Source: Gnetum montanum
Lineage: Eukaryota > Streptophyta > Gnetopsida > Gnetales > Gnetaceae
NCBI GenBank assembly: GCA_015680685.1
Contig: MNCI01004656.1
Span: forward strand, 504,718 to 568,717
Reading direction: 5' to 3'
Length of the DNA: 64,000 nt
Both the position numbers and the translations under genes were made by a program. Numbering within the stretch: position 1 is the first letter of the stretch; the number at the start of each line of letters is the position of its first letter. Below are positions 1-12,290 of the stretch, in pieces. A model generated the notes under the pieces. It was not told the origin of the DNA and searched no databases. It worked only from the letters and a program-made list of their open reading frames with translations.

Positions 1-634
1 TAGATCTTTATTCAAGCATTGTTGAGCATTGCACTATGTGCGACAACAAAGACAAGCTTTTTGATAAACCTTACAACACTTGGACTAGCTTAATGATTTA
101 TTTATGCATTTATGGTTTTCATTAATTAAGAAATTAATTAAGCTAGAATGATTAAGACTTTAAGTAATTAATTAATTAAGCTAAATAGACTAGCATACAT
201 AAGTATGACCACTTCAAGCATATGTATAACACTTGCTAATCCTAGTAGTGCTTAAAGTTGGGTTGCCTAATAGTATTGTATGTGTTTAGGATGTGTACAA
301 AAAGTGGGACCAAATGCTTATGTTAGTATAGTTAGTTATTAATTAGCAATTAAATTAGCTGAATTAGTTAATCAATTTATTCTCAATCTATTACCAACCT
401 TAGGTAAAAAAAATATAAAAATAATAAAAATCATGTGCCTCAATTACACTTAACCATACAACTAAGCCTCATAAGTGTAGTTGGAAAGACAAAAATCATT
501 CCATGATTAGATTCACCTCCTAGATTAAATCTTGTGTATGAGAACACTAGGAATCCATGGAATTTGATCAAATTACACATGAACACCTTAGTGATTTGCA
601 TGGTTGGGTGTAGGAGGTACCTCACCAATCATCA
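1..634 (+). repeat. Element A 5' LTR (partial, right part)
   Basis: This stretch is repeated in direct orientation at 60796-61417 with roughly nine in ten bases matching by eye. The match includes distinctive blocks such as the AATTAATTAATTAAGCTAAATAG region and the block from GGATGTGTACAAAAAGTGGGACCA onward. It ends in ATCA, directly before a tRNA-Asp-like primer site, which is where a 5' LTR ends. By comparison with the complete-looking copy at 60554-61417, about 240 bases of U3, including the TATA box, lie upstream of the window. The two copies need not be the two ends of one element, because the second also brings its own copy of ORF3. Confidence 0.82.
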
Positions 635-635
635 T

Positions 636-653
636 TGGCATTTTTGTTGGGGA
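636..653 (+). other. Primer binding site of element A, tRNA-Asp type (decayed)
   Basis: The 18-mer TGGCATTTTTGTTGGGGA lies one base after the LTR end. It differs from the tRNA-Asp-complementary site known from Athila-type elements (TGGCGCCGTTGCCGGGGA) almost only by C-to-T and G-to-A/T changes. The position, and the Athila-like pol downstream, support the call. Confidence 0.72.
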
Positions 654-904
654 TTCATAGGCAATACAATGCACTATTAATTTAGGATTAGTAAAAATTA
701 CTCAACATCATTGAAATGAATGAGACAAAGTTAAATCATAATAATTAATAAAAACTATACTACAAACACATTGAGAGACTGTTTCTAATAAAAAAATTTT
801 CTTCTTATCACAGGTGAGATGATTCTAAGTCAATAATACCACAAGAATGAAAAGTGGTATACACTCATCCTAATGAGTTTGTATCCAATTTCACTTATGT
901 TCTC
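654..904 (+). other. Untranslated leader of element A
   Basis: About 250 bases between the primer site and the first recognisable gag codons. AT-rich with no open frame of note. No packaging signal or splice site could be recognised. Confidence 0.4.
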
Positions 905-3229
905 AATTAGGATGAACAAATGTGGTGGCAAGACATGGAGGGTAATGTTTTATTACCACATGACTAATTTATTCCCAAGATGCTACTCAAAACTCTTACA
1001 AGGTTAGACATCAAGGAGCTTCATGGAGAGTATGTTGTGGAAGATCATGACTTTTGGGACTACCATCCCACTAAGACACAATGCAAATGAGATCAGCAAC
1101 GAGAAAAACGTCACAAAGTCATGAAGGGAAAATGGTTCACTAACCCATTATTCTTGCTAAATCAAAAGGATGATGAGGAATGTCTTTTTGAGGGTTCTCA
1201 ACATGTAGAATCTAAACCTCTTAACTCTAGTGAAGGGGAGTCAAACCCAAATCCTAAATTAGTAATCAACAATCTGAGTTTTGTTAACAAGAAGTCCTAT
1301 GGTCATTAAAGGAAGTCGAAGTGGGAACTCGGACAAGAATAATGATGATCACTCCAAGGATCATGGCTATGACAAGTAGAAAGAAAGTGATAGACACCAC
1401 AGTGATGGAAATCCTCCTCCCTCTGCACCCTCTTCATCTAGATTAGCTTCCTCCTTCAAATATGAAAAGAACTATAGGTGGTGGGACAACAATGATAATT
1501 GCAAAGACCACAATGAATGAAGGGATGGTAGAGAAGATCATAGGCATCATCAAGATCATGATGATGAACCTCTACTGGCCACTCAAAGTATTCTCAACAT
1601 CATAGAGGTAGTCAAAATTCCTACCAAGCATGTGAAAGATAGCCAAATTAAGCATCCAGACATGAACAAGATCCCTAGATTTGAGGGAGGATATAACTTA
1701 GATCCTCAAATGCATCTTCAAGTCTTTCATGATGCCTATGCATTATAAAATATTGAAAATGATTAGCAAAAGCTCAAGATGTTCCCTAGAACACTCATCA
1801 AGGAAGCAAAAAGCTGGCACCAATCTCTAGAACTAGAATTAATTTGTTGATGGAGTACAATGCTAAAAATATTTAATGACAAGTATTAGACCTACTCAAG
1901 AGTGTTAAACCTACAAAGGAAAATCCAAGGATGGAAATAAAAAATACATAAACCCTTGGATGCTGCCATGGGTAGATATTATTTATTATTACACCAATGC
2001 CCTGGCCATGATTACTCTTAGAGAAAACAACTTAGCCACTTCATAGATTGGCTTTGCTCAAAAACATGGAGACCCTTGGGTTCTATGCCCAACGAATACT
2101 ACTAAAATTAATAGTCCATCAGATACAAAGGCTAATTAAGCAAGTAGAAAAAGAAGAAGAAGAGTTGAGAAAATGTGAAAGTGTAGAAGAATATAATAGG
2201 GATACTTCCATCAGAAAGAAGGAGATCTACTTTTGTGATAGTGAGGAGGAGTCACCTCTTAATGAACTGGTGTAAAGAAAGACCTTGCTAATCCAAAAAT
2301 CTATGTCTGAAATTTCATCCAAGATAGATAAAATGTGGGATTTTTTGGATGAAAAATTCCAAATTGCTCTAAAAATTGTAGAAGAATCAAGGGGTAAGAA
2401 TTTAAACATGCCTACCAAAGGGACAAGGGCAAAGCTGCTATAGTAGAAGAAGTTGTGGAGGCTAAATTAGATGATGATGGTGGGTATGACATCTACCACT
2501 ATGAACATTCTAAGGGATGTTTCCCTATTGTGTCATAGTTACAGGAATTTGGGGTGTATGCTTGGAATCCACAACTATCAAAACGTTAAACACCTAGAGG
2601 ATTACCTTATCCTCAAGGTAATCCCAAGTAGTTATGCTAGCAACAACCTTATTATCCAAGTGGAATTTTACTACAACCATATGAGAAGTATTAGCAATGG
2701 TAGCAACCACTATCATGGGGGATGCCACCACCATCGTAGTAGTACTATTATAGGTAGCCAGATCCATATGGGTACTGTGTTCAACAAGTCCTATTTCTAC
2801 GTGACTCTTCCAATCACATTTCTCCTTTCTAGCATCATTACCACCATCATGAATCCATTGAACTCATTCTCCAACTCCTAGGGGGAATCCCATATTCCAT
2901 CCATACCCTTCTCATGTGCCTACACTTATTCCTCTACCCTCAACACAGTTATTGCTTGCTCCATCCATGTAGGGTGAGCTTCTAGCTTAGCCCTAATAAC
3001 ATAATGCTATAAGGGTTGTTAATCCACAACTGGTTGATCAACCAAGTTGTTTAGAACCTAAATCTTACAAAAAACCATTCTTCCAACCTAATAGCCCTCC
3101 TAAGCCCTCACAAACGCATGTGGCTGGTCACCCTGCTCCTTCCTCATCCTTTAGAAATCATCAAATTGAGAGCCCTTCAAACCAAATGCCTTCCATTATC
3201 CTCACTATTTTGTTAACTTATTCCATATC
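905..3229 (+). pseudogene. gag: Element A gag polyprotein (degraded)
   Basis: A broken reading frame for the capsid-type Gag protein of an LTR retrotransposon, which would package the element's RNA. One frame from 905 runs through to 1309 with only a few stops and includes EYVVEDHDFWDYHPTKTQ. A Retrotrans_gag-like core follows at about 1660-1890 with the pattern RFEGGYNLDPQMHL, then FPRTLIKEAKSWHQSL, matching the family order 'F-G-x-P-x-x-HL ... FP-TL-x-A-x-x-W'. A charged stretch lies at 2048-2275. A Pro/Tyr/Gln-rich tail at about 2580-2880 has many Gln codons turned into TAG. No CCHC zinc knuckle was found. Frameshifts and stops throughout mean it cannot be made. It sits directly after the primer site and before protease, the standard order. 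Confidence 0.72.
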
Positions 3230-3620
3230 TAACTAGATATAGGCTAGAAACCTTCCCAAGAAATTAGCTAATCTTGGAAGTCCCATTATCTATTTATAGA
3301 TTATTGGGAATTAACCATGAAAAGTTCTTTTGGATTCAGGTTCCAGTGTCAATATGATTTCTTCTAAGAGGTATACTGCTTGAAACTTGCTACCTTTTAA
3401 GAAGAGCAATATCAAATGAGAATTGACAAATTAGTGCATCACTATTTCATTGGGACTAGTAGAAGTTATTATGACCATTGTCTATGTGTGGTATTATCCT
3501 GCTGATTTCCTAGTGATCAAAGTTGAGAACTACAAGGAGGATTTTCTAATCATTATGGAATGTGGCTATGTGTTGTTGATGTAGGAATGGGAATCAATGA
3601 TCTTGCCCTAGAAATTTTGA
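3230..3620 (+). pseudogene. Element A aspartic protease (degraded)
   Basis: Retropepsin region that would cleave the Gag-Pol polyprotein. The active-site motif is clear: VLLDSGSSVNMIS, with the catalytic D-S-G at 3333-3341, preceded by ARNLPKKLANLGSP, which is typical of the segment before plant Ty3/gypsy proteases. Downstream, YYPADFLVIKVE and FLIIMECGY can be followed to about 3570. Several in-frame stops break it. It continues in the same direction into RT. Confidence 0.75.
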
Positions 3621-3949
3621 AGGAAAATGCATTCAGAAAGATCCAAAAGAAATGAGTTCCATGCACTGTGTATAGCAATACAGGGTGTAGCTACATGCAG
3701 AAACTTTTGTTTGTGAAAAGAGCATCCATTTTCCCATGGAAGTAATGTGTAAATGAGGCAAATATCCAAAGGTGCATGTATGAAGCATCCACAAAACAAG
3801 AGGATACCCAATGGTTGACATCTAATTTTGAGAGTAGCATAATTTTCATGAAAACAACTAAGAGCCTAACATGCACTTATGTCATAGGCATGGATGAACT
3901 AGCATAAGTTCATGTACAACTCTTTGATGACAAAAATAATTATACCTAT

Positions 3950-5580
3950 TGGGGAGAGTTGGAAATCCCTAAAAATTTTAAATAAGAGCCCTTAGAGTTA
4001 AAAGCTCTAACTACTGGCTTGGAATATGCATTTTTTAAAAATGGAAAGCCAGTTATAATCAATGCTAAACTTGCACTTGAACAAAAAGAGAAACTATTAA
4101 AAGTGGTTAACAGATGGCCAACAACCTTAGCTTGGAAATATCCTAAACTCACTCGAATTTATCCACAAATATGCTAGCACCATATCTATACTAATCTAGC
4201 CATGAAGCCAAGGAAGTAGCCACAACAATGGTTAAACCCTAAATTAAAGCAAATCATCAAGGAGGAAATAGAAAAACTCCTCAAGGTGGGGTTCATCTAT
4301 CTTATTTCAGATAGTGAGTGGGTTAGCCTACTCATGATTGTACTAAAAAAAGTTGGCAAGTGATGGGTTTATATTGATTTCAGGCTATTGAACATGGCAA
4401 CATTCAAAAATAATTTTCTATTGCCATTTGTTAATAAAGTATTGGATACCATTTCTGGACATTGCTATTATAGTTTTCTAGATGGTTATAGTGGCTATAA
4501 CAAAATTCAGATTGCAGTAGAGGATCAAGCCAAAACTACATTCATGAGTCCTAAGGGAAGTTTTTCATATCAGAAGATGCCTTTTGTCTATGTAATGCTC
4601 TTGCCACATTTCAACACTAGGTCTTAAGCATCTTTTGGTAACAAATTAGTAGCGGGGTGGAATTCTTCATGGATGACTTATCCACTTATAGTGCTACATT
4701 TGAGCAAGCCTTGGACTACCTTAAGCAAGTATTAAAAATATGTGTGGAGACAAACCTATGAATCAATTAGAAAAACAACCATCTAATGATCAAAGAGGGC
4801 ATACTCTAAGCAGGGATCAAGGTAGACCTTGAAAAGATAAGGGTCATCCAAGAAATAACCCATCAATAGAAAATAGTTAAAGATGTCTGGTCATTCCATG
4901 GACACACTGGTCACTATAGGCAATTTATAAAGAATTTTTTTAAGATCACAAAACCATTGGTTGAGCTAACAAAGAAATATGCTCTATTTTTTGGACCAAG
5001 GAATGTGAAAGTGCATTCCAATAGCTAAAGGAGAGACTCATAGAAAATCCAATTCTACGAGCACCAAATTGTTTCATATCATGAAAGATGCATCAAATTG
5101 TGCCTTGGGAGATGTGCTGATGTAGTTGGATGATCAAAAACATCCATATTACATCCACTGCATAAGCCAAAGCATTATGAGTGTATAGCTAAATTATGCC
5201 ATAATGGAGAAAGAACTGATGATAGTGGTGTATGCTTTGGAAAATTTTAGGTACTATGTGCTTAGGTACAAAGTGTTTGTACACATTGATCATAGTGCCA
5301 TTTTCTTCTTGATGAATAAGTCAATGGTGAGTACCTGTATCATATAGTGGTTGGTGATCTTGTAGGAATTTGATCTTATGATGGTAGATCAAAAGGGGAC
5401 TGAGAATGCGATCATCCACCATCTCTCTTGGTTAAGATGGGATAACAAAAAGGAGGAGAGCCCACTCTCTAATCAATTTCCTGATGAGCTTCTCTTTGCT
5501 AGAGCAATTAATGATCAAGTGCCCATAGAACCAAAATGGTATGATGACATCCTCACTTATCTTATTACATAGGAGATGCC
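3950..5580 (+). pseudogene. pol: Element A reverse transcriptase and RNase H (Athila-like, degraded)
   Basis: The RT domain begins with LELKALTTGLEYAFF and TLAWKYPKLTRIYP, the upstream signature of Athila-type pol (family form roughly 'ELKPLP-x-HLKYAF ... LGW-I-x-D-x-GI-P'). It continues with LNPKLKQIIKEEIEKLLKVG and ISDSEWVSLLM. The palm motif SFLDGYSGYNKIQIA is at about 4471-4515. The catalytic box reads FFMDDLS at 4660-4683; FMDD in place of YVDD is usual in Athila. RNase H follows, with FRYYVLRYKVFVHIDHSAI at about 5245-5305. Stops and small frameshifts break the frame several times, for instance around 4625 and 4760. The connection to integrase includes ENAIIHHLSWL, the usual 'N-x-x-AD-x-LSRL' position. 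Confidence 0.85.
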
Positions 5581-5589
5581 ACAAGATAT

Positions 5590-6840
5590 AGATCATAGGA
5601 AGAAAAAATAGTTTCTTTATTAGGCCAAGCATTTCATGGACATTAATGGACACCTTTATAAGGTATGCACTGATGGCCTAGTTCATTGGTATGTCCCTGA
5701 TATTGATCAACTACACATTCTCCAAGATGCTTATGAGGGTCCTTGCAGATGCCACTATGCAGGGAAATGCATGACTATTAAAATCTTGATGGTATGATAC
5801 AATTGGCTAATAATCTTCAAAGATGCCCATTAATTTATTTGATCTTATGAACCCTATCAATGAAATGATGGGATGATTGCACAAATGAAGGGACTTCAAC
5901 AGTAGATCTAACCACTAGAACCCTTCAACATATGGGGCATAGACTTCATGGGTTTTATCAGAATCATGTCCAATAAAAAGGAATTCATTATTTTCACTAT
6001 TAACTACTATACTAAATGGGTAGAAGTAGCAGTTGTTGTCAACTATACATCATTCATTGCTGGATGATTTTTTCAACAACACATTGTAAATAGGTTTGGG
6101 ATGTCATGTGTACTAATTTCTGACAATGAAACCCATTTCACAGGCATTACATTTCATAAGCACATGTAATGCTTAGGAGTTGAACATAAATTAATAACAC
6201 CCTACAATTCCCAAGCCAATGGTCAAGCAAAGATTACTAATAGGAAGATTACAAAGATCTTAAAGAGAAACTATTAGGAAATATAGAAGAGATTAGAGCA
6301 CAAAACTCAATGATGTCCTCTAGGCCTACCACTCAACCTGGAAACTCCCTACAGGCTACTTTCCCTAAGAGTTGGTATATAGGAAACTACCAACATTTCT
6401 TATTCAATCCAAGCTTCGTACGCTTTCAACATCCTATCACCTAGATCTTAACCTAAGTTTAGCACAAAGAGAATGATTGATCACCCTTAATGTACTAGAT
6501 GAAAATTAATTAGTAGCCCTATCCTTGAATGAACTACACAAGGCATTCAGCAAGCAATGAGACAACCTAAGAATAAGGAAAGTAAAATTTTAACCTAGAG
6601 ATAAGGTCCTTTATTGGAACCCCACACATGTTCCATAATGAAAAAAATTTCAAACATTGTGGAAGGGTCCTTATTTAATTGACAAAAAGTTTCCTTTTGA
6701 GGCCATGTTAATTTACAAACCTAAGAGCTCGAACAAAAAATAGTTGGCCAACATTCAACAAATAAAACCTTTCCATGAGCCCAAGCAAGCTAGTTCAACA
6801 AATATCTCATCAGATGGACAACCTTGGTTAATATTTTAGA
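5590..6840 (+). pseudogene. Element A integrase (degraded)
   Basis: Integrase that would insert the cDNA copy. The N-terminal zinc-binding segment is represented by DAYEGPCRCHYAGKCMTI (about 5730-5780). The core follows with FNIWGIDFMGFI (first catalytic Asp, about 5925-5955), FTINYYTKWVE, VLISDNETHFTG (second Asp, about 6112-6140) and PYNSQANGQAKITNRK (the catalytic Glu should follow here but the position reads Lys/Ile). The C-terminal part, about 6600-6790, contains FQTLWKGPYLIDKKFPFEA, matching the family's 'WxGPYxI...G'. The frame is interrupted by many TAG/TGA codons. Confidence 0.82.
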
Positions 6841-8942
6841 TCTCCTCTTTCCAACTCAATCATGGGGGAGATGGCCATCTGTGCTAACCATTTACATGTC
6901 TCCCTAGTCTTTCTATTTTTTTACACATTTTTGTTTTCCACTTTGTTTATGTTACATATTTTGTTTTATACCTTGTCCTATTTTACACCATTTTTAGTTT
7001 TACATCATCACTGCTATGTTTGATTTTTCTTGACTATTTTACACTTTCTTGTATAATTTTGTTTGTTTTAGGTGTGATTTTCTAAATTTTTGCTAATAAA
7101 GTGCTTTGTGCCAATATTTTACAGTGGTGCTATAACTGTTGTTAATGGTGGTTTGTACTTATTATTTTTGATTATTAATCTCTAGTGTATATTTTTAAAT
7201 TTTGGTATCAATAACTAAGACATGGTTTCTTTCTTATGAAATAGGCAATGAGTCCATGACATCCATCCATCTACAAACTCTATGGTTTTCCTTCTTTTGG
7301 ATGTACGAGATCCCTTTTCATTAAGTAAACCTTTAATGAACTTGTGACCTTGGTAGTTTCCAGACTTGGAAAGGATTCAAGGGTTAAAATAGGATGTAAC
7401 TTTAAGGTGACTAAATAGTCTTTGTATCCTTCTACTTACTTGGGTGCATGAGTGTTTTCATGGATTTCTTACTATTTTGTGTTGATCAATAACAAGAAGT
7501 TGAATAAGTCTTTGCATGATGTGGTTTCCATCTAAAAAAACAAAGAAAAAAAAAAAACACACACACACACACACACACATTAAAGAACATTAAAAAAATT
7601 AGAAAAATTAAAAATCATGGTGAAAAAAAATGAAATGATGATGGGAATTCAAAGCACACCCCTTAGATAGAATAATGGGCTATAAGCATTGGTTATGGAA
7701 CTAGAAAGACATGTTACCCATGCCTAACAATCCCCTCTAACTAAGGCTCTTTCTCACTTTCTACTTTCTTTTCTTATCTATAAGAAATGGTGATTGATCT
7801 ATTGACACACTCTTTTATCTCAAGGGGGTAAACCAATCTTAGAGTGGTGATGCGAAGTCACTAAACATGGTTGATTTTGGTCTAGACCAAGGATGGATTT
7901 TATTAGGTTATTTAACCAAAAAATTTATAAAGGACTTCATGTGACCTTTATTGGGAACTCCATTCTACTTTCTCTCTCATCCATCCATTCATGCTTTCCA
8001 TGACTCACCTCACTACTGGTGTTCATGTTCTTATTTGATGTCTTAGTTTGATGTGCATGAATTCTTAGGTAGATTCTTCAAAGTTTTGGTCCTTAACTTT
8101 CATAAGCATTAATGACCTATGGGGTCCATGGACTTAGGTTGAGGTTATGTAAGGGCAAAAAGGGCATGTACCTATTATGGGGAGGATCCACTTGCATATC
8201 TCTTGGTTGGGTTAGTTAAGTACCTCATCCTTAGACATCCCTGCAATCCAAACCTTTGTGCACCCCATCTGATACATCCAACTATGTGATCCTTAAGGTA
8301 ATTTCTTTAATGAACACATTCTCCAGCTAATTTTTCAATTTTTAAGCTTTTCACAATCCTCTTCTATTATTTCATTAAGTTATTAACATTTTGGAAACTC
8401 CACAGACCTCACTTTCATTAGAAAAATCTATGTATTTTTTGAGAAATTCAAGTTGAAATTTTTTTTTTACATCCTTTGTAAACAAGTATCCGTCAGTGGA
8501 CTGCTTATGTATATGAGACCCCATATATGAGACCCCATTGACACAGCATAAAAATAGTAGATATATACATGTCCACACTTCAAATTTTTCACATCTCATT
8601 TCAAACTCTAGAGAAGTTTTTGTAGTTTTTACAGCCTAGAACCTTCTAGAAGCCATATCTTCCTAACCGTTTGTTCAAATCACTCTATTCTTCAACCATG
8701 TAGCTACTAGAGCTAAGCTCTTAGTCATGGAGGCCACAAACCTAAATTTTTTGATTGAAATTTTTTCTAAATATTTCTAACTCCCACATAGGTTTAATAA
8801 AGAAATTAACATAAAAACATTAAATTACAAAAGTTAAATCCTTCCAACTAAGTTTGATAACACTTTAAACTTAAAAATTAAAAAATAATAATAAAATAGC
8901 TAATCTACGATGGTACAACCTTATCCTAAGTGTAACTAACTA
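6841..8942 (+). other. Spacer between element A integrase and ORF3
   Basis: About 2.1 kb with no recognisable protein. It starts with a purine run (TGGGGGAGAT at about 6863-6872, following CAATCA) resembling the short sequence just before the A2 LTR. It holds a simple AC repeat. Athila-type elements normally have a long region here, often with an extra ORF, so the spacer is expected. Confidence 0.45.
7557..7579. repeat. (AC)n microsatellite
   Basis: About eleven uninterrupted AC units directly after an A-rich run. Confidence 0.95.
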
Positions 8943-10784
8943 ATGAGACAAGATATTAAACACTATATGTTACACATTATATATAATAATCCTTGGATGT
9001 ATTGTGACCATAGATGGCACCAAAGGGGAAGCACACATAAGAAGGAGGACCATCAAAGCCATAGGACAAATGACCACAAATGGAAAGGGGTCAAGAATAG
9101 CCCCAAGAAGAACAAGAAACAACCCATGCTATAGGACCTCTTAGGGAGGAGCCTAAAGTGGAATCTATCTATCAGATCCTAGAATAAGTAGCAGTGATAG
9201 AGAAATTCCACTAGGATGAGATACTAGCTCAACAAGCAAACCTTGAGGTGAACTTGATATAAGCCTACCTAAATCAAATCAAATCAAAGGACATTTAGAA
9301 AATGGTACTTCAAGAGTTGAATTTTGGCTCTTTCTTGAAGCAAGCATCTCAAGAACTATAAGATCAAATGAAGACCTCTTCCATGTGGTCCATCATCACT
9401 TCCAGTGAGGAGTGGTACATGGGAGAGATGTTCTTATTCTAGAATAATAGGTAGCTTAGTTCAATAGTCAAGATCAAGAAAATTTTAGAGTCCTACTTGG
9501 TGCAGGCCATTTCAAAGGCACATGGGTTGCCAGAAACTAGGGTGAATCTCATTGAGATTTCAATACAAACATACCCTAGCATCAAGAAAGAATGGATACA
9601 ATAGTGTTATGGCATCAATTATAAGGACTTTGATGTGCTTACACTAGCAGAGAGAATATACTACAAGATTAAGGCCTTTCACCTCAATCTAATGGTGAAG
9701 CTAAGGAAGATCACTGCCTTCTCTGCCCATACATCTTCCACTCTAAGCAATAGATTCCCTATCAACCTTTCACAACTAATCTATATTGAGATAGAAAAGT
9801 GCTTTAAGGAGAACGAATGTGTAAGGAAGGCACTTTCCTTTTCCTGTCTCATCAGAAAACTATGTCTAAGGGGAGGAATAACCCCCTATACAAATGATGA
9901 TGTCCAACGTGCTACATCTACTAACTAGATGTAGATGATGAAGGAAAACGTCCTTGAAAAAGTCATTCAAGAAGAGGAGAAACAACAACCACCTTCACCA
10001 CCCACTTAGAAAATAGTGTTAGACATTGCTATAACATAACTACAATCGAGTTGGAGTTGCTAGAAGCAAGGAGCAAGAACATCATTTTGGAAGGGCAACT
10101 TGAAACAACCAAAGAGCTAAATAAATGCTTGGCTATAGAGGTTGTCAAACTAAGAGCCGAGATTGTTGATCCTACATTTATTAACCTATCATTGACAAAG
10201 GATAAAACTCTTAAACAACTACACACAAGATTGAAAGGTGTTGAGGATGTGATAGAGATGGCGGTGTTTCATCAATCCTTGGTAGAGACCACTCAACATA
10301 AAATTCAAAAGGCCTTGGATCAGACCCACTAGGAGAATGTATAATTGATAGTAGAGAATCATTGCCTATGGAATGTTGATGTGCAAAAATAACATATGTA
10401 GATTTCATCGATCAAGAATAAGAGCAGGTAGCTAGAGTAAACATTAAGCTAAGGAGATTGACAGTAGAAAATAGAAACCTCTCCATGGATGAGGTTCATG
10501 CTCTTCACCATAAAGACTAAAATCAAAGTTGTCACCTAGAAATCGAAGGCTCTCAATTTTGAGAGAGTAAAAAATCACTATAAAGATTAGGTAGGTCTAC
10601 AGAAAGAAGCTAATAAAAAGCACATATAGTTGATGAAGGAAATAGTAAATGAGACCCTTTAGCAACTCTAGCGAGGAAGAGAGATATGGTAACATATTAT
10701 TGATAGGATAGATGCCTACAATAAGGCAAAGATCCACATCAAGGAGTTGTAGATTGAGGAGATGATAGAATACATTGAGCTTGT
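8943..10784 (+). pseudogene. Element A ORF3, copy 1 (downstream of pol, coiled coil; interrupted by element B)
   Basis: A long broken frame on the same strand as pol. An N-terminal basic stretch (8943-9134) is followed by a segment with YLVQAISKAHGLPETRVN, then a 97-codon open piece (9635-9928) with FPINLSQLIYIEIEKCF and LSFSCLIRKLCLRGGI. After about 10040 comes a Leu/Glu/Lys-rich heptad-like part (ELLEARSKNIILEGQLE, KCLAIEVVKLRAEIV, LKQLHTRLKGVEDVIE) that looks like a coiled coil. The 9635-9928 pattern is loosely like the 'putative plant transposon protein' domain seen in Athila extra ORFs; that is a guess. No signal peptide or membrane segment was seen, so an envelope role is unsupported. 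A second copy lies at 58288-60325. Relative to it this copy lacks about 530 bp near 10030-10040 and is cut by element B at 10784. Confidence 0.6.
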
Positions 10785-12254
10785 TATGGTGACCAAAAAC
10801 ATTAATGGCTGGAACACTGAGGGATCCACGGGTGCACAGTTTTAACCCTGAGTCCACGTGAGTGCCTGTTAGAGGTAAAGATGGGGTGTCCTAAATAGTC
10901 TTGTTGATTGAATAGGGACTTACCGAATGCAACCGGGGTGTTGGATATAATCGAGGTGGAGCATGGTTAGATGCAATGCTGATGCAAAATGATGCTAAGT
11001 ATTAGGTAGTGTCAATGGTGTTAGTAGGTGAAAGTGTAGTTAAGCGTTTTTAGTGAAAAATGGTTGTGGCAATGTGTAAGGACCATTGCCCAAGTGCGGT
11101 TATGTGATAATATGATAGAAAACGCAAGTAAAATGCTAGAAAATGTAAGTAAATTGCAAAAAATGCAAAGGATGAAAGAGAGAGAGTGAAAGACCACCCT
11201 AAATGGGGTTGAGCATAGTTAACTTTAGAAGGGGTGAGAAGGTACACAGTGTACATTAGGTGTAGTGGATAGTATAGTCATAGTCTTGAGAGTGTTTAGC
11301 CCCAAAGATTGATGATCTGCCATGGTGTTTGTGTATGCCAGGTTGCCTGTTGTGGTGTGTAATGGACTATGGTATCTATGGTAGCATGCAACTTTTCCTC
11401 TCTCTATTTTTCTAGGATACCTTGGGCTTTTGTCCATCCAAAATGCAAAAATGCCAACTTCTCAAATTGCCAACCCAAAATTTTTTGCCAACCCTTCAAA
11501 TTTTTTCAACCCTAAAAATGTAAAGGGCTAGGTTTAGCTTGAAATGTAGAGAGACTACCACAAGGGGATGGTTGGGACTACACTATCAGCCAACTACACT
11601 CTCCAGTAAGGGTAGTGGTGTTGTGCTCTACTATGCTCTATTAAACTTTGCAAACCTAAGAGACTATGACTATGCTATCGACTGCATGTACATGTATTGA
11701 GAGGATAACAATGTATTTGACAAAATGGATCTTTGAAGACTATGCTCTAGGACTATGCTCTCCATTGGGGAAGAGAATAGTTACAAATTTGGGGACAAAA
11801 ATGGAATACAAAAAAAATGCATTTTGCTAACTACACTTGCTGGAGATGAGTTGGAGCTAAGCTAAGTGACACTGCTACATTGTGGAGGTCGTTGGAGGCT
11901 ATTCTAGTTAACTATGCTTGACTAGGATTGGGGGAGAGTGTAGTTGCATACTTAGAAAACATTTTGCAAAAAATGGCCTTGTGCTAACTATGCTCTTCAT
12001 GGAAGGCTAACTATGCTTCCAACTTGGGGTGAGCATAGTATTAGCACTTGTCAAAACTTATAAAAGTTGCCTTCTAGTTGACTATGCTTGACTATGCTCT
12101 AAGGAAATGAAGAGCCTAGTCTCGACACTTAGAAAAAATCTGGCCAGAACTGCGCCTTCATGCTAACTACGCTTTGGGGCAGTGTAGAGTGTAGTCATAG
12201 AACTTAGAAAATTTTGTGCTTATGATGTTGAAGTCCAAATTTGATGGTGTTTCA
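10785..12254 (-). repeat. Element B 3' LTR (left)
   Basis: Starts TATGGTGACC, matching the starts of the other three LTRs of this family (TATGGTGATT, TGTAGCGACT, TATAGCAACC), and ends GTGTTTCA like the right LTR of C. It matches 47722-48880 in direct orientation from CTGTTAGAGGTAAAGAT onward. The family TATA segment, preserved in the right LTR, is deleted here near 11530. It holds many half-sites of the form CTATGCTCT. Confidence 0.82.
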
Positions 12255-12290
12255 TTGGTCCCTCTTTTTTTACATATGGAGGAATGGCCC
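12255..12290 (-). other. Probable polypurine tract of element B
   Basis: Read on the minus strand, the bases directly inside the 3' LTR are AAAAAAAGAGGGACCAA. That is a purine-rich run in the position needed to prime plus-strand DNA. Element C has AACAAAGAGGTGCTAA at the same place. Confidence 0.6.

Noticed and set aside
440-628. Minus-strand 62-codon open frame in the A LTR, with a similar 64-codon frame at 61224-61418
   Set aside because: The two frames look alike because the LTRs are copies of each other. No start context or known motif was seen, and two copies of one repeat are not independent evidence for coding.
8943-10784. ORF3 as an envelope gene
   Set aside because: No signal peptide, cleavage site or transmembrane segment is visible. 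The composition is that of a coiled coil.
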